A DNA stretch of 12,821 nucleotides from positions 1 through 12,821 of the forward strand of contig DAOUWX010000031.1 in the NCBI GenBank assembly GCA_030666935.1, written 5' to 3'. The notes beneath the pieces are model-generated. The model was not told the origin of the DNA. It did no database searches and saw only the letters and a program-made list of their open reading frames with translations. Shown piece by piece: positions 1 through 6,325 of the stretch. The position numbers and the translations under genes are program-made. How positions within the stretch are numbered: the stretch's first letter is position 1; the number at the start of each line of letters is the position of its first letter. The DNA comes from Atribacterota bacterium. GTDB taxonomy: Bacteria; Atribacterota; Phoenicimicrobiia; Phoenicimicrobiales; Phoenicimicrobiaceae.

Positions 1-432
1 ATAATAGGGAAAATGACTATACTGAAACAAGCAGTTGATTTATGTACAAGTATTTTAAGTCAATTAATTGCTTGTGAGTATTGTCAATCTGGTAAATTAG
101 AAGAAAACATCAAATCTAATGTTCAAATTTATAAGAAGAAAAGAGATGTAATGCTAAATGCTTTGGAGAAGTATTTTCCAAAAGAAGCTACTTGGACTAA
201 ACCGCAAGGTGGATTTTTTGTAGTTGCTACCTTGCCTGAGTACATAGATACCGGAGAAATGTTTAAAGAGGCAATTGAAGAGAATGTAGCCTATGTACCT
301 GGTGCTCCATTTTTTGCTGATGGAAAGGGTCAAAATGCTATGCGGCTTTCTTTCTGTTTCCCAAGTGTGGAAGATATCGATGAGGGAATTAAAAGATTGG
401 GAAAAGTAATTAAGAAGAAAATTAAAAATTAA
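1..432 (+). CDS. PLP-dependent aminotransferase, class I/II (C-terminal part, 5' end outside window)
   Basis: The reading frame is open from base 1 (Ile-Ile-Gly-Lys before the first ATG at 13), so this is the tail of a longer gene and the ATG at 13 is an internal Met. About 143 codons are visible, against roughly 390-400 for a whole fold-type I aminotransferase, so the catalytic lysine region is off the edge. The visible part has the small-domain signatures of the 2-aminoadipate/aromatic/branched-chain aminotransferase group: PQGGFFV, then YVPGAPFF, then AMRLSF, whose Arg normally binds the substrate carboxylate. The enzyme would move an amino group from an amino acid to 2-oxoglutarate in the cytosol. 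Its position before ptb-buk and a 2-oxoacid oxidoreductase suggests it makes the 2-oxoacid that those enzymes consume. Substrate cannot be read from this fragment. Family confidence is high and specificity is unknown. Confidence 0.88.
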   Translation: MIGKMTILKQAVDLCTSILSQLIACEYCQSGKLEENIKSNVQIYKKKRDVMLNALEKYFPKEATWTKPQGGFFVVATLPEYIDTGEMFKEAIEENVAYVPGAPFFADGKGQNAMRLSFCFPSVEDIDEGIKRLGKVIKKKIKN

Positions 433-467
433 GAATCTAAATTCGTATCGCGTTAAAGAAATAGTAT

Positions 468-488
468 TCAGGAGCCAGAAGAAAGACG
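468..488. repeat. short heptamer block (3 degenerate 7-nt units)
   Basis: Three consecutive 7-nt units (TCAGGAG, CCAGAAG, AAAGACG) lie downstream of the aminotransferase stop. Alone this is weak. It is listed because three other gaps also pair a 7-nt block with an 8-nt array. Confidence 0.35.
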
Positions 489-540
489 AAATCAAATAAT
501 AAATAGCGGACAATATATAGTTAGATGCTTAACTAATATG

Positions 541-645
541 ACTGGCAGACTGGAAGACTAGCTAACTGGATAAATAATTTTAATTGGTAAATTGGTCCAT
601 TGGTTAATCGGAGAATTTGGGAATCGGTCAATCGATCAATTTCCA
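541..645. repeat. degenerate octamer tandem array, gap before ptb
   Basis: Reading in steps of eight from 541 gives ACTGGCAG, ACTGGAAG, ACTAGCTA, ACTGGATA, AATAATTT. After a one-base slip, from 582, come AATTGGTA, AATTGGTC, CATTGGTT, AATCGGAG, AATTTGGG, AATCGGTC, AATCGATC, AATTTCCA. That is about 13 units keeping the AAYYGG core. The array stops just before the ptb ribosome binding site (GAGGTGA, 651-657). No open reading frame, terminator or recognised riboswitch is visible in 433-666. The function is unknown. Confidence 0.75.
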
Positions 646-666
646 ATAAAGAGGTGAACAGTAAAA

Positions 667-1578
667 ATGTTAAAGACTTTTGATGAAGTTTTGAACAAGG
701 CTAAAGATTATGGTCCTAAAAAAATGGCAGTAGCTTCTGCTGGAGCAGAGGATGTATTAAAAGCAGTCGAAGCTGCTCGAAAAGAAAGACTTACCGATTC
801 AATTTTAGTCGGCGATAAAAAAGAAATTATTCAAATAGCTAATGAAGTAGGTGTTAACCCTGCTAATTATGAAATAATTGATAGGCCTGATAAAACAGAA
901 GCTACCCGATGTGCTGTAGAATTAGTCCGAAATAAAAAGGCTTCTATATTAATGAAAGGCATGATAGGGACAGCAAGACTTTTGAAAGCAATTTTAGATA
1001 AAGAGATTGGTCTACGAACTGATAGGATGCTCAGTCATGTTTATACTCTGGAGATTAAAAATTATAATCGTTTGCTTACAATGACTGATGGGGCTATGAG
1101 CATTAGTCCGGATTTAAAACAAAAAGCCCAGATAATCCAGAATGCTATCTATTATACCCATTCATTAGGAATAGAAAAACCCAAAGTAGCAGTTGTTGGA
1201 GCATTAGAATTGGTGAATCCTGATATGCCGGCAACTATCGACGCAGCCTGTTTATCCAAGATGAGCGAGAGGGGACAGATTGTTGGAGGAATAGTAGATG
1301 GACCATTAGGTTTTGATAATGCCATCTCCAAGGAAGCAGCAAAGCATAAGGGAGTTGAAAGCCCTGTTTCCGGAGAAGTAGATATCGTATTGGTGCCAAA
1401 TATCGAATCAGGGAATATCTTTGCTAAAGGTTTGGTTTATTTATCTGAAGCGATACCAGCAGGATTACTTTTAGGCGCAAAGGCTCCAGTGGTGTTAGTT
1501 TCTCGGTCTGACTCTGCAGAATCTAAATTGTATTCTATTGCTCTGGGTGTATTAATGAGTGAAAAGGGTGAATTTTAG
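667..1578 (+). CDS. ptb: phosphate butyryltransferase (phosphotransbutyrylase)
   Basis: This enzyme converts butyryl-CoA, or a branched-chain acyl-CoA, plus phosphate to the acyl phosphate and CoA in the cytosol. The protein is 303 aa, the normal length for the Ptb/Pta acyltransferase family. Visible family blocks are LMKGMIGT (95-102), TDGAM (140-144), VDGPLGFDNAIS (210-221) and APVVLVSRSDS (273-283). The start is ATG at 667 with GAGGTGA nine bases upstream. The gene is followed after 33 bases by butyrate kinase, its usual partner, which makes phosphotransacetylase a poorer reading. The ferredoxin-dependent 2-oxoacid oxidoreductase downstream suggests isobutyryl-, isovaleryl- or 2-methylbutyryl-CoA as likely substrates (inference). 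An octamer repeat array occupies the leader region upstream, where no clear promoter was found. Confidence 0.93.
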   Translation: MLKTFDEVLNKAKDYGPKKMAVASAGAEDVLKAVEAARKERLTDSILVGDKKEIIQIANEVGVNPANYEIIDRPDKTEATRCAVELVRNKKASILMKGMIGTARLLKAILDKEIGLRTDRMLSHVYTLEIKNYNRLLTMTDGAMSISPDLKQKAQIIQNAIYYTHSLGIEKPKVAVVGALELVNPDMPATIDAACLSKMSERGQIVGGIVDGPLGFDNAISKEAAKHKGVESPVSGEVDIVLVPNIESGNIFAKGLVYLSEAIPAGLLLGAKAPVVLVSRSDSAESKLYSIALGVLMSEKGEF

Positions 1579-1611
1579 GATAACACGCTAGTTTTATGAG
1601 GTGATTTATAG

Positions 1612-2685
1612 ATGAGTAAAGATTATAAAATATTAGTGATAAACCCTGGTTCTACTTCTACCAAAGTAGCATTGTTTTCTAACGAGCAATTACTATTTGA
1701 TAAGAAGATTGAGCATAGCAATAAAGAATTAACAAATTTTAATAAAATTATTGACCAATATCATTTTCGGCAAGACATTATTTTAAATTTTTTGAAGGAT
1801 AAAGGAATTGATCTTTCTACCCTTAATGCGGTAGTAGGAAGAGGAGGATTATTAAAGCCTATTGCCAGCGGAACTTATCGAATTAATGAAAAGATGTTGG
1901 GTGATTTACGTAAAGGTGTAAGCGGTGAACATGCCTCTAATTTGGGAGGGTTACTTGCTAATGGAATTGCTGAAAAACTATCTATCCCTTCTTATATAAT
2001 TGATCCTGTAGTAGTTGACGAGATGAAACCTGTTGCCAGAATTTCTGGAATGCAGGAGATTCCTCGAATTAGCATACTTCATACTTTAAATCAAAAAGCA
2101 GTTGCGCGAAAAGCAGCATTAGATTTAGGAAAAAAGTATGAGAAGTTAAATTTTATTATTGCTCACTTAGGTGGAGGGATTTCAGTAGGAATTCATTGTA
2201 AAGGAAATGTTGTTGATGTTAATAATGCTCTTGACGGAGAGGGGCCTTTTACTCCCGAAAGGAGTGGTGGAGTACCTGTGGGTGCACTGGTAGAACTTTG
2301 TTTTTCCGGAAAATTTACCAAAGATGAGATTAAGAAAAAGATAAAAGGTAAGGGTGGATTGGTAGCTTATTTAAACACTAACGATGTTAGAGAAGTAATA
2401 AAGAGGATCAAACAGGGAGATAAAAGAGCAAGCTTAATATTAGAGGCCATGGCTTATCAAGTAGCTAAAGAAATCGGTGCTGCTGCTACAATCTTGAAAG
2501 GCCAGATAGATGCCATTATCCTGACCGGTGGAATAGCTTATGCCAATGAATTTGTTAATATGATAAGAGACAGAGTAAGCTTTATATCTTTAGTTATGGT
2601 ATATCCTGGTGAAGAGGAGATGCTGGCTTTATGTGAAGGAGCTTTGAGAGTTTTAAAGGGAGAAGAGGTGGAAAAAATATATTGA
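1612..2685 (+). CDS. buk: butyrate kinase (possibly branched-chain fatty acid kinase)
   Basis: An acetokinase-family (ASKHA) enzyme that transfers phosphate from butyryl phosphate or a branched acyl phosphate to ADP, giving ATP and the free acid. At 357 aa it matches the butyrate kinase length, shorter than acetate kinase (about 400). Visible motifs are the N-terminal phosphate loop INPGSTSTK (10-18), GEHASNLGG (105-113), HLGGGIS (185-191), ALDGEGPFTPERSG (206-219) and ILTGGIAY (303-310). The ATG at 1612 has GAGGTGA seven bases upstream. The stop TGA (2683-2685) overlaps the TTG start of the next gene, implying translational coupling. With ptb it forms the substrate-level phosphorylation step of the local pathway. 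Chain-length or branching preference cannot be told from sequence by eye. Confidence 0.94.
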   Translation: MSKDYKILVINPGSTSTKVALFSNEQLLFDKKIEHSNKELTNFNKIIDQYHFRQDIILNFLKDKGIDLSTLNAVVGRGGLLKPIASGTYRINEKMLGDLRKGVSGEHASNLGGLLANGIAEKLSIPSYIIDPVVVDEMKPVARISGMQEIPRISILHTLNQKAVARKAALDLGKKYEKLNFIIAHLGGGISVGIHCKGNVVDVNNALDGEGPFTPERSGGVPVGALVELCFSGKFTKDEIKKKIKGKGGLVAYLNTNDVREVIKRIKQGDKRASLILEAMAYQVAKEIGAAATILKGQIDAIILTGGIAYANEFVNMIRDRVSFISLVMVYPGEEEMLALCEGALRVLKGEEVEKIY

Positions 2686-3350
2686 GCAAACGGATAAAGA
2701 TATTTGTTGGAGGCTTTGGAAGCGGAAAGACAGAAATTTCCATTAATTATTCAATATATTGCAGGAAAAGCTACACTAAAGTTGCTATTGTGGACTTAGA
2801 TATTGTTAATCCTTATTTTAGAACTCGAGAAGCAAGAAATGCTTTAAACCTTAAAGGTATAAAAGTGATTTCCCCTGAAGGTGAGATGGCCTATGCTGAT
2901 TTACCCCTAATTTCACCCAAAATAAAAGGTTTAATCCAGAATTCAGATTATCATTTAATTCTTGATGTAGGTGGTGATGATGTAGGAACAGTCATTTTAG
3001 GGAATTTTAAATCTTGCATAGAGAGATCAGATTATGAAATGCTGCTGGTAGTAAATCCTTACCGGCCTTTTACTCAAAGCGTACCTCAAATCAAGCAAAT
3101 AGCCCAGGAAATAGAAAATACATCTCGATTGAAAATTAGCGGAATTGTAAGTAATCCTAATTTAAGCAGACAAACAGATGAAAAGATAATCAAACAAGGT
3201 CACATTTTGGTAAAGCAAGCATCTCAAAAATTAAATTTACCTATTAAGTTTATCTGTACAGATGAACGATTTTCTCAAAAAGTCAAGCAAGAAGATTTCG
3301 TAGAACCAGTATTTTTTATTAAACGTTTTATGCATTTACCGTGGAATTAA
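2682..3350 (+). CDS. P-loop NTPase of the MinD/ParA/CobQ type, function unknown
   Basis: A 222 aa cytosolic protein with a Walker A motif GGFGSGKT at residues 10-17. VDLDIVNPYFRTRE (37-50) is typical of SIMIBI-class ATPases. LDVGGDD (94-100) is a Walker B/switch II segment, and NPYRPF (125-130) follows in the core. It lacks the leading lysine of the deviant ParA/MinD Walker A, and no CxxC pair that would hold an Fe-S cluster as in Mrp/ApbC is present. No C-terminal amphipathic membrane helix is obvious. The start is TTG at 2682, overlapping the buk stop, with GAGGTG at 2665-2670. It sits between buk and the ferredoxin subunit, so it is probably co-transcribed with an energy-yielding 2-oxoacid pathway. 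A role in assembly or activity control of the oxidoreductase is possible, but nothing in the sequence proves it. Confidence 0.85.
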   Translation: MSKRIKIFVGGFGSGKTEISINYSIYCRKSYTKVAIVDLDIVNPYFRTREARNALNLKGIKVISPEGEMAYADLPLISPKIKGLIQNSDYHLILDVGGDDVGTVILGNFKSCIERSDYEMLLVVNPYRPFTQSVPQIKQIAQEIENTSRLKISGIVSNPNLSRQTDEKIIKQGHILVKQASQKLNLPIKFICTDERFSQKVKQEDFVEPVFFIKRFMHLPWN

Positions 3351-3379
3351 GCTTTAAAAAAGGAGGGAGAAAAAAGAAT

Positions 3380-3583
3380 ATGGCAAAAATTGTAGTTGAT
3401 GAAGAAAGATGCAAAGGATGTGAACTATGCATCCCCGCTTGCCCCAAACACATTATGGTTATGTCTGAAAAATTTAACAAAAAAGGTTATCACCCAGCTA
3501 AACAGATTAGACCTGAAGAATGCACCGGTTGTGCTTTTTGTGCAATAGTTTGCCCGGATATTGCTATTGAAGTGTTTAAGTAA
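3380..3583 (+). CDS. korD: 2-oxoacid:ferredoxin oxidoreductase delta subunit (2x[4Fe-4S] ferredoxin)
   Basis: A 67 aa ferredoxin-like subunit that carries electrons from the TPP site of the oxidoreductase to soluble ferredoxin. Two complete cluster motifs are visible: Cys11, 14, 17, 21 and Cys48, 51, 54, 58, each CxxCxxCxxxCP. The ATG at 3380 was chosen because AGGAGGG (3361-3367) precedes it and the protein then begins MAKIVVDEERC, as usual for this family. An upstream ATG at 3341 would overlap the previous gene and precede the ribosome binding site. It lies 29 bases after the P-loop NTPase and is probably the last gene of the ptb transcription unit. The catalytic subunits follow only after a 239-base repeat-rich gap with a separate promoter. 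It could serve the VOR or KOR form, and the delta subunits are alike. Confidence 0.9.
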   Translation: MAKIVVDEERCKGCELCIPACPKHIMVMSEKFNKKGYHPAKQIRPEECTGCAFCAIVCPDIAIEVFK

Positions 3584-3613
3584 ATTAGTCGTTACTATTA
3601 AATACAAGTTTTT

Positions 3614-3648
3614 AGTTGACAGTTTTCAGTTATCGGTTCTCAGTGAGC
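3614..3648. repeat. heptamer tandem block (5 units) after korD
   Basis: Five 7-nt units in phase: AGTTGAC, AGTTTTC, AGTTATC, GGTTCTC, AGTGAGC. The consensus is close to AGTTNTC. It resembles in style the short tandemly repeated repetitive heptamers known from cyanobacterial intergenic DNA (established for that group; any relation here is inference). It lies 30 bases after the korD stop with no terminator hairpin beside it. Confidence 0.6.
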
Positions 3649-3682
3649 AGGGGTAAATTGCACACACTTACCTTGCTAATGA

Positions 3683-3741
3683 CTGGTTAACTAATCCTTA
3701 ACCTGTAAACTGGCTAACCGGGTAACTGGATAACTAATACA
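3683..3741. repeat. degenerate octamer tandem array, gap before vorB
   Basis: Units are CTGGTTAA and CTAATCCT, then a 3-nt slip, then CCTGTAAA, CTGGCTAA, CCGGGTAA, CTGGATAA and CTAATACA. The CTGGNTAA core is a rotation of the AAYTGGTY core seen at 541-645. Two heptamers (GGGATAC, GAGATAC) follow at 3745-3758, just ahead of the promoter at 3768-3796. Confidence 0.7.
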
Positions 3742-3767
3742 TAAGGGATACGAGATACAAATTAAGG

Positions 3768-3796
3768 TTTACAGAAAAAGGAAATTTCTATACAAT
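3768..3796 (+). promoter_or_regulatory. sigma-70-type promoter for the vorB-korB-korC unit
   Basis: TTTACA (3768-3773, 5 of 6 to TTGACA) and TACAAT (3791-3796, 5 of 6 to TATAAT) are separated by exactly 17 bases. The expected start site near 3803 leaves a leader of about 20 bases, with the AAGGAGG ribosome binding site at 3809-3815. Such a short leader leaves little room for attenuation. Confidence 0.7.
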
Positions 3797-3822
3797 TAAA
3801 TTATTATTAAGGAGGCTGAAAA

Positions 3823-4881
3823 ATGGGAGAAAAGATGTTAATGAAAGGGAACGAAGCCATAGGAGAAGCAGCAATTCGCGCAGGATGCTATTTTTACTTT
3901 GGTTATCCGATTACCCCTCAAAGTGAATTGACTGCCTATATGTCTAAAAAGTTGCCCAAGATTAAGAATGCAGCTTTTATACAAGCTGAAAGTGAAGTAG
4001 CAGCAATAAATATGGTTTACGGAGCCGCTGCCACAGGAGTAAGAACCATGACTTCATCCTCGAGCCCGGGGATAAGTTTAAAACAAGAAGGGATTTCTTA
4101 TATCGCCTGTGCTGAGTTACCGTGCGTAATAGTAAACATGCAAAGGGGGGGACCAGGATTAGGGAGTATACAGCCTGGGCAAGCTGATTATTTTCAAGCT
4201 ACCAAAGGAGGAGGACACGGTGATTATCATTTAATTGTACTGGCCCCTTCTTCTGTGCAAGAGTTAGTAGATTTAACCATGGATGCTTTCGATTTAGCAG
4301 ATAAATATACGAATCCCGCAATGATATTAGGAGACGGACTTATAGGACAAATGATGGAATCTGTAGAATTTAAAGAAAGAAAAAAGATTGATTTGCCAGA
4401 TAAAGAAGGATGGACATTAACCGGATGCAAAGGAAGAGAAAAAAATTATATTGTTCCCTTTAATCTGGATCCTTACGAAATGGAAAAACTAAATTTTGAA
4501 ATTCAAGATAAATATAATGAATTAAAAGAAAAAGAAGTTAGATATGAAACGATTAATTTGGAGAATGCTGATTTAGTAGTAGTTGCTTACGGAACAGTAG
4601 CCCGGATTGTAAAAACTGTAATTGCTAACGCTAAAAAAGAGGGAATTAATATCGGATTAATTAGGCCAATTACCCTATTTCCTTTTCCGGAAAAGATAAT
4701 TGCTGAGACTTCCGAAAAGGTAAATAAGTTTTTAGTAGCTGAAATGAGCTTAGGTCAGATGGTAGAAGATGTCAAATTAGCAGTGAACGGTAAAGTAGAA
4801 GTCAATTTTTATGGTAGAGTGGGTGGAATCATACCTACACAAAGTGAAATTTTAACTGAAATAAAGAAATATTTAAAATAA
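3823..4881 (+). CDS. vorB: 2-oxoacid:ferredoxin oxidoreductase alpha subunit, VorB type (3-methyl-2-oxobutanoate)
   Basis: The alpha subunit of a CoA-acylating 2-oxoacid:ferredoxin oxidoreductase, which with the TPP-binding beta subunit decarboxylates a 2-oxoacid to acyl-CoA, CO2 and reduced ferredoxin. It is 352 aa, usual for stand-alone VorB/KorA subunits. The N-terminal pyrimidine-binding domain shows YPITPQSE (28-35), QAESEVAAINM (54-64), TSSSSPG (77-83), RGGPGLG (108-114) and GGGHGDY (129-135). The transketolase C-terminal-like domain starts near residue 246. The ATG at 3823 has AAGGAGG seven bases upstream. These blocks match the VorB (2-ketoisovalerate) group better than pyruvate enzymes, and ptb-buk nearby supports branched-chain substrates. 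2-Oxoglutarate remains possible. The downstream beta and gamma genes complete the catalytic core. Confidence 0.9.
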   Translation: MGEKMLMKGNEAIGEAAIRAGCYFYFGYPITPQSELTAYMSKKLPKIKNAAFIQAESEVAAINMVYGAAATGVRTMTSSSSPGISLKQEGISYIACAELPCVIVNMQRGGPGLGSIQPGQADYFQATKGGGHGDYHLIVLAPSSVQELVDLTMDAFDLADKYTNPAMILGDGLIGQMMESVEFKERKKIDLPDKEGWTLTGCKGREKNYIVPFNLDPYEMEKLNFEIQDKYNELKEKEVRYETINLENADLVVVAYGTVARIVKTVIANAKKEGINIGLIRPITLFPFPEKIIAETSEKVNKFLVAEMSLGQMVEDVKLAVNGKVEVNFYGRVGGIIPTQSEILTEIKKYLK

Positions 4882-4907
4882 ATTGATTACATTTTATATT
4901 ATATTAC

Positions 4908-4914
4908 GGAGGTG
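4908..4914 (+). promoter_or_regulatory. ribosome binding site of korB, decides start
   Basis: GGAGGTG is the only strong Shine-Dalgarno in the 45-base gap after vorB. GTG codons at 4912 and 4914 lie inside it and so cannot be starts. The next in-frame start is ATG at 4927, 12 to 14 bases away, a somewhat long spacing. Confidence 0.7.
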
Positions 4915-4926
4915 TGTAATAATATT

Positions 4927-5673
4927 ATGAAGAAAGTTTTTGGTAAACCTAAATCTTTAACTAAAGATCCTTTTACTTATTGTCCGGGATGTCATCATGG
5001 CATTGCTCACCGTTTAGTAGCTGAGGTTGTAGATGAATTTGAAATAAGAGAAAAAACTATAGGAATATGCCCTGTAGGTTGTTCAGTATTTGCCTATGTG
5101 TTTTTTGATTGTGATATGATTTGTGCAGCACACGGGAGAGCTCCCGCTGTAGCTACCGGAATAAAAAGAGCAAAACCGGATTCTATTGTATTTACTTATC
5201 AAGGAGATGGTGATTTAGCTTCTATTGGTACGGCAGAGATAGTGCATACTGCTAATCGAGGTGAGAATATTACAGTTATATTCATCAATAATGCTATCTA
5301 CGGAATGACTGGCGGACAAATGGCACCCACTACTTTAGTGGGACAAGTAACTCAGACCTCTCCTTATGGTAGAGACGCGAAGACTATGGGATACCCCATG
5401 AAAGTAGCAGAAATGTTAGCTGCTCTAAAAGGAGTTACTTATATTTCTCGGGTAGCTTTAAACAAACCAGCAAATATAATAAAGGCTAAAAAATCAATCA
5501 AAAAAGCATTTCAAATACAATTAGAGGGGAAAGGTTTTTCTCTGGTTGAAATTCTATCTACCTGTCCTACTAACTGGGGTCTAAGTCCGATTGAAGCAAA
5601 TAAGTGGGTGGAAGAAAATATGATTCCTTATTACCCATTAGGAGAACTTAAAACTCCCGAGGAGGTGTCTTGA
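4927..5673 (+). CDS. korB: 2-oxoacid:ferredoxin oxidoreductase beta subunit (thiamine pyrophosphate-binding)
   Basis: The TPP-binding half of the oxidoreductase active site. With the start at ATG 4927 the protein is 248 aa, normal for the family. The diphosphate/Mg motif is GDGDLASIG (93-101) with the Asn-Asn pair at 121-122 followed by AIYGMTGGQMAPTT. Cysteines at 19 and 22 (CPGC), 48/52 (CPVGC) and 213 (STCPTNW) stand where OFOR beta subunits hold the proximal [4Fe-4S] cluster, so the core can carry one cluster beyond the two in korD. The stop TGA directly abuts the ATG of korC. Substrate choice between branched-chain 2-oxoacids and 2-oxoglutarate cannot be settled here. Context favours branched-chain. 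Confidence 0.92.
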   Translation: MKKVFGKPKSLTKDPFTYCPGCHHGIAHRLVAEVVDEFEIREKTIGICPVGCSVFAYVFFDCDMICAAHGRAPAVATGIKRAKPDSIVFTYQGDGDLASIGTAEIVHTANRGENITVIFINNAIYGMTGGQMAPTTLVGQVTQTSPYGRDAKTMGYPMKVAEMLAALKGVTYISRVALNKPANIIKAKKSIKKAFQIQLEGKGFSLVEILSTCPTNWGLSPIEANKWVEENMIPYYPLGELKTPEEVS

Positions 5674-6213
5674 ATGTTAGAGAGGATAATTATTTCAGGA
5701 TTTGGTGGTCAAGGAGTAATGTTAATAGGTAGATTGTTAGCTTATGCTGGAATGATAGAAGGTAAAAAAGTTGCCTGGATGCCTTCTTATGGACCAGAAA
5801 TGAGAGGGGGAACTGCAAATTGTACAGTACTTATTTCAACCGAGGAAATAGGGTCTCCAATTGTAACTCATCCAAAAATATTAATCGCCATGAACCAACC
5901 TTCATTAGATAAATTTGAATCAAATGTAAATGAAAATGGATTAATCATCTTGAATGATTCATTAATAAAACGTGAAGTAAAAAGGAATGGCGTTAATGTA
6001 ATAAAGATTCCTGCAGATGATATTGCTGATAAGTTAGGTAATTCAAGAGCAGCCAATATGGTAATTTTGGGTGCTTATGTTAAAAAATCAGGAGCTGTAA
6101 AGTTGGAAACTATATTTAAAGCCTTAGAGAAAGCTTTGACCGGACGTAATAAAAAATTACTAAGTTTGAATAAGGAAGCTTTAAAACAAGGAGCAGAATT
6201 GGTGAAAAAATAA
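5674..6213 (+). CDS. korC: 2-oxoacid:ferredoxin oxidoreductase gamma subunit
   Basis: The gamma subunit, 179 aa, forms the CoA-facing domain of the 2-oxoacid:ferredoxin oxidoreductase complex. The N-terminal GFGGQG (9-14) and SYGPEMRGGTANC (38-50) are hallmark blocks of the family. The ATG at 5674 begins immediately after the korB stop, and its GGAGGTG (5661-5667) is inside the end of korB, so translation is probably coupled. It is the last gene of the vorB unit. A 6-bp inverted repeat follows at 6220-6243 but has no T-tract. The gene is intact and of typical length. Confidence 0.92.
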   Translation: MLERIIISGFGGQGVMLIGRLLAYAGMIEGKKVAWMPSYGPEMRGGTANCTVLISTEEIGSPIVTHPKILIAMNQPSLDKFESNVNENGLIILNDSLIKREVKRNGVNVIKIPADDIADKLGNSRAANMVILGAYVKKSGAVKLETIFKALEKALTGRNKKLLSLNKEALKQGAELVKK

Positions 6214-6253
6214 TAAAATCTCCCTATTTCTTAATACAGGGAGGAATAAATTA

Positions 6254-6274
6254 TATACTATGTACTATATAATA
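6254..6274. repeat. AT-rich heptamer block (3 units) after korC
   Basis: Three 7-nt units in phase (TATACTA, TGTACTA, TATAATA). AT-rich sequence makes chance periodicity more likely than in the other blocks, so this is weak alone. Confidence 0.35.
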
Positions 6275-6275
6275 A

Positions 6276-6304
6276 TTGTCCATTTGCTCTATGCTATATA
6301 CAAT
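6276..6304 (+). promoter_or_regulatory. possible sigma-70 promoter upstream of the M20 peptidase
   Basis: TTGTCC (6276-6281, 4 of 6) and TACAAT (6299-6304, 5 of 6) are 17 bases apart. It lies 168 bases before the peptidase ATG, so the repeat-rich segment 6326-6435 would be in the untranslated leader. A closer promoter was not evident. Confidence 0.4.
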
Positions 6305-6325
6305 AATTATTTGCTTAACCGTTGT

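Noticed and set aside
154..513. Minus-strand open frame of 119 codons
   Set aside because: It lies mostly antisense to the aminotransferase tail, has no ribosome binding site and shows no recognisable protein family. The other minus-strand frames in the window are likewise shadows of well-supported + strand genes.
541..645. CRISPR array
   Set aside because: The units are 8 nt with no spacers and are degenerate, unlike CRISPR repeats of about 24-40 nt separated by unique spacers.
433..666. Riboswitch or T-box leader before ptb
   Set aside because: No conserved T-box, specifier or known aptamer core could be found. The gap is accounted for mostly by repeats. A 6-bp hairpin at 518-535 has no T-tract.
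4912..4926. GTG start for korB at 4912
   Set aside because: It overlaps the GGAGGTG ribosome binding site, and the extra residues are not part of the usual N-terminus.
6220..6243. Intrinsic terminator after korC
   Set aside because: CTCCCT/AGGGAG pair over a 12-base loop, but the sequence after it is AATAAATT with no T run. It may be a weak or factor-assisted end, so it is not listed as a terminator.
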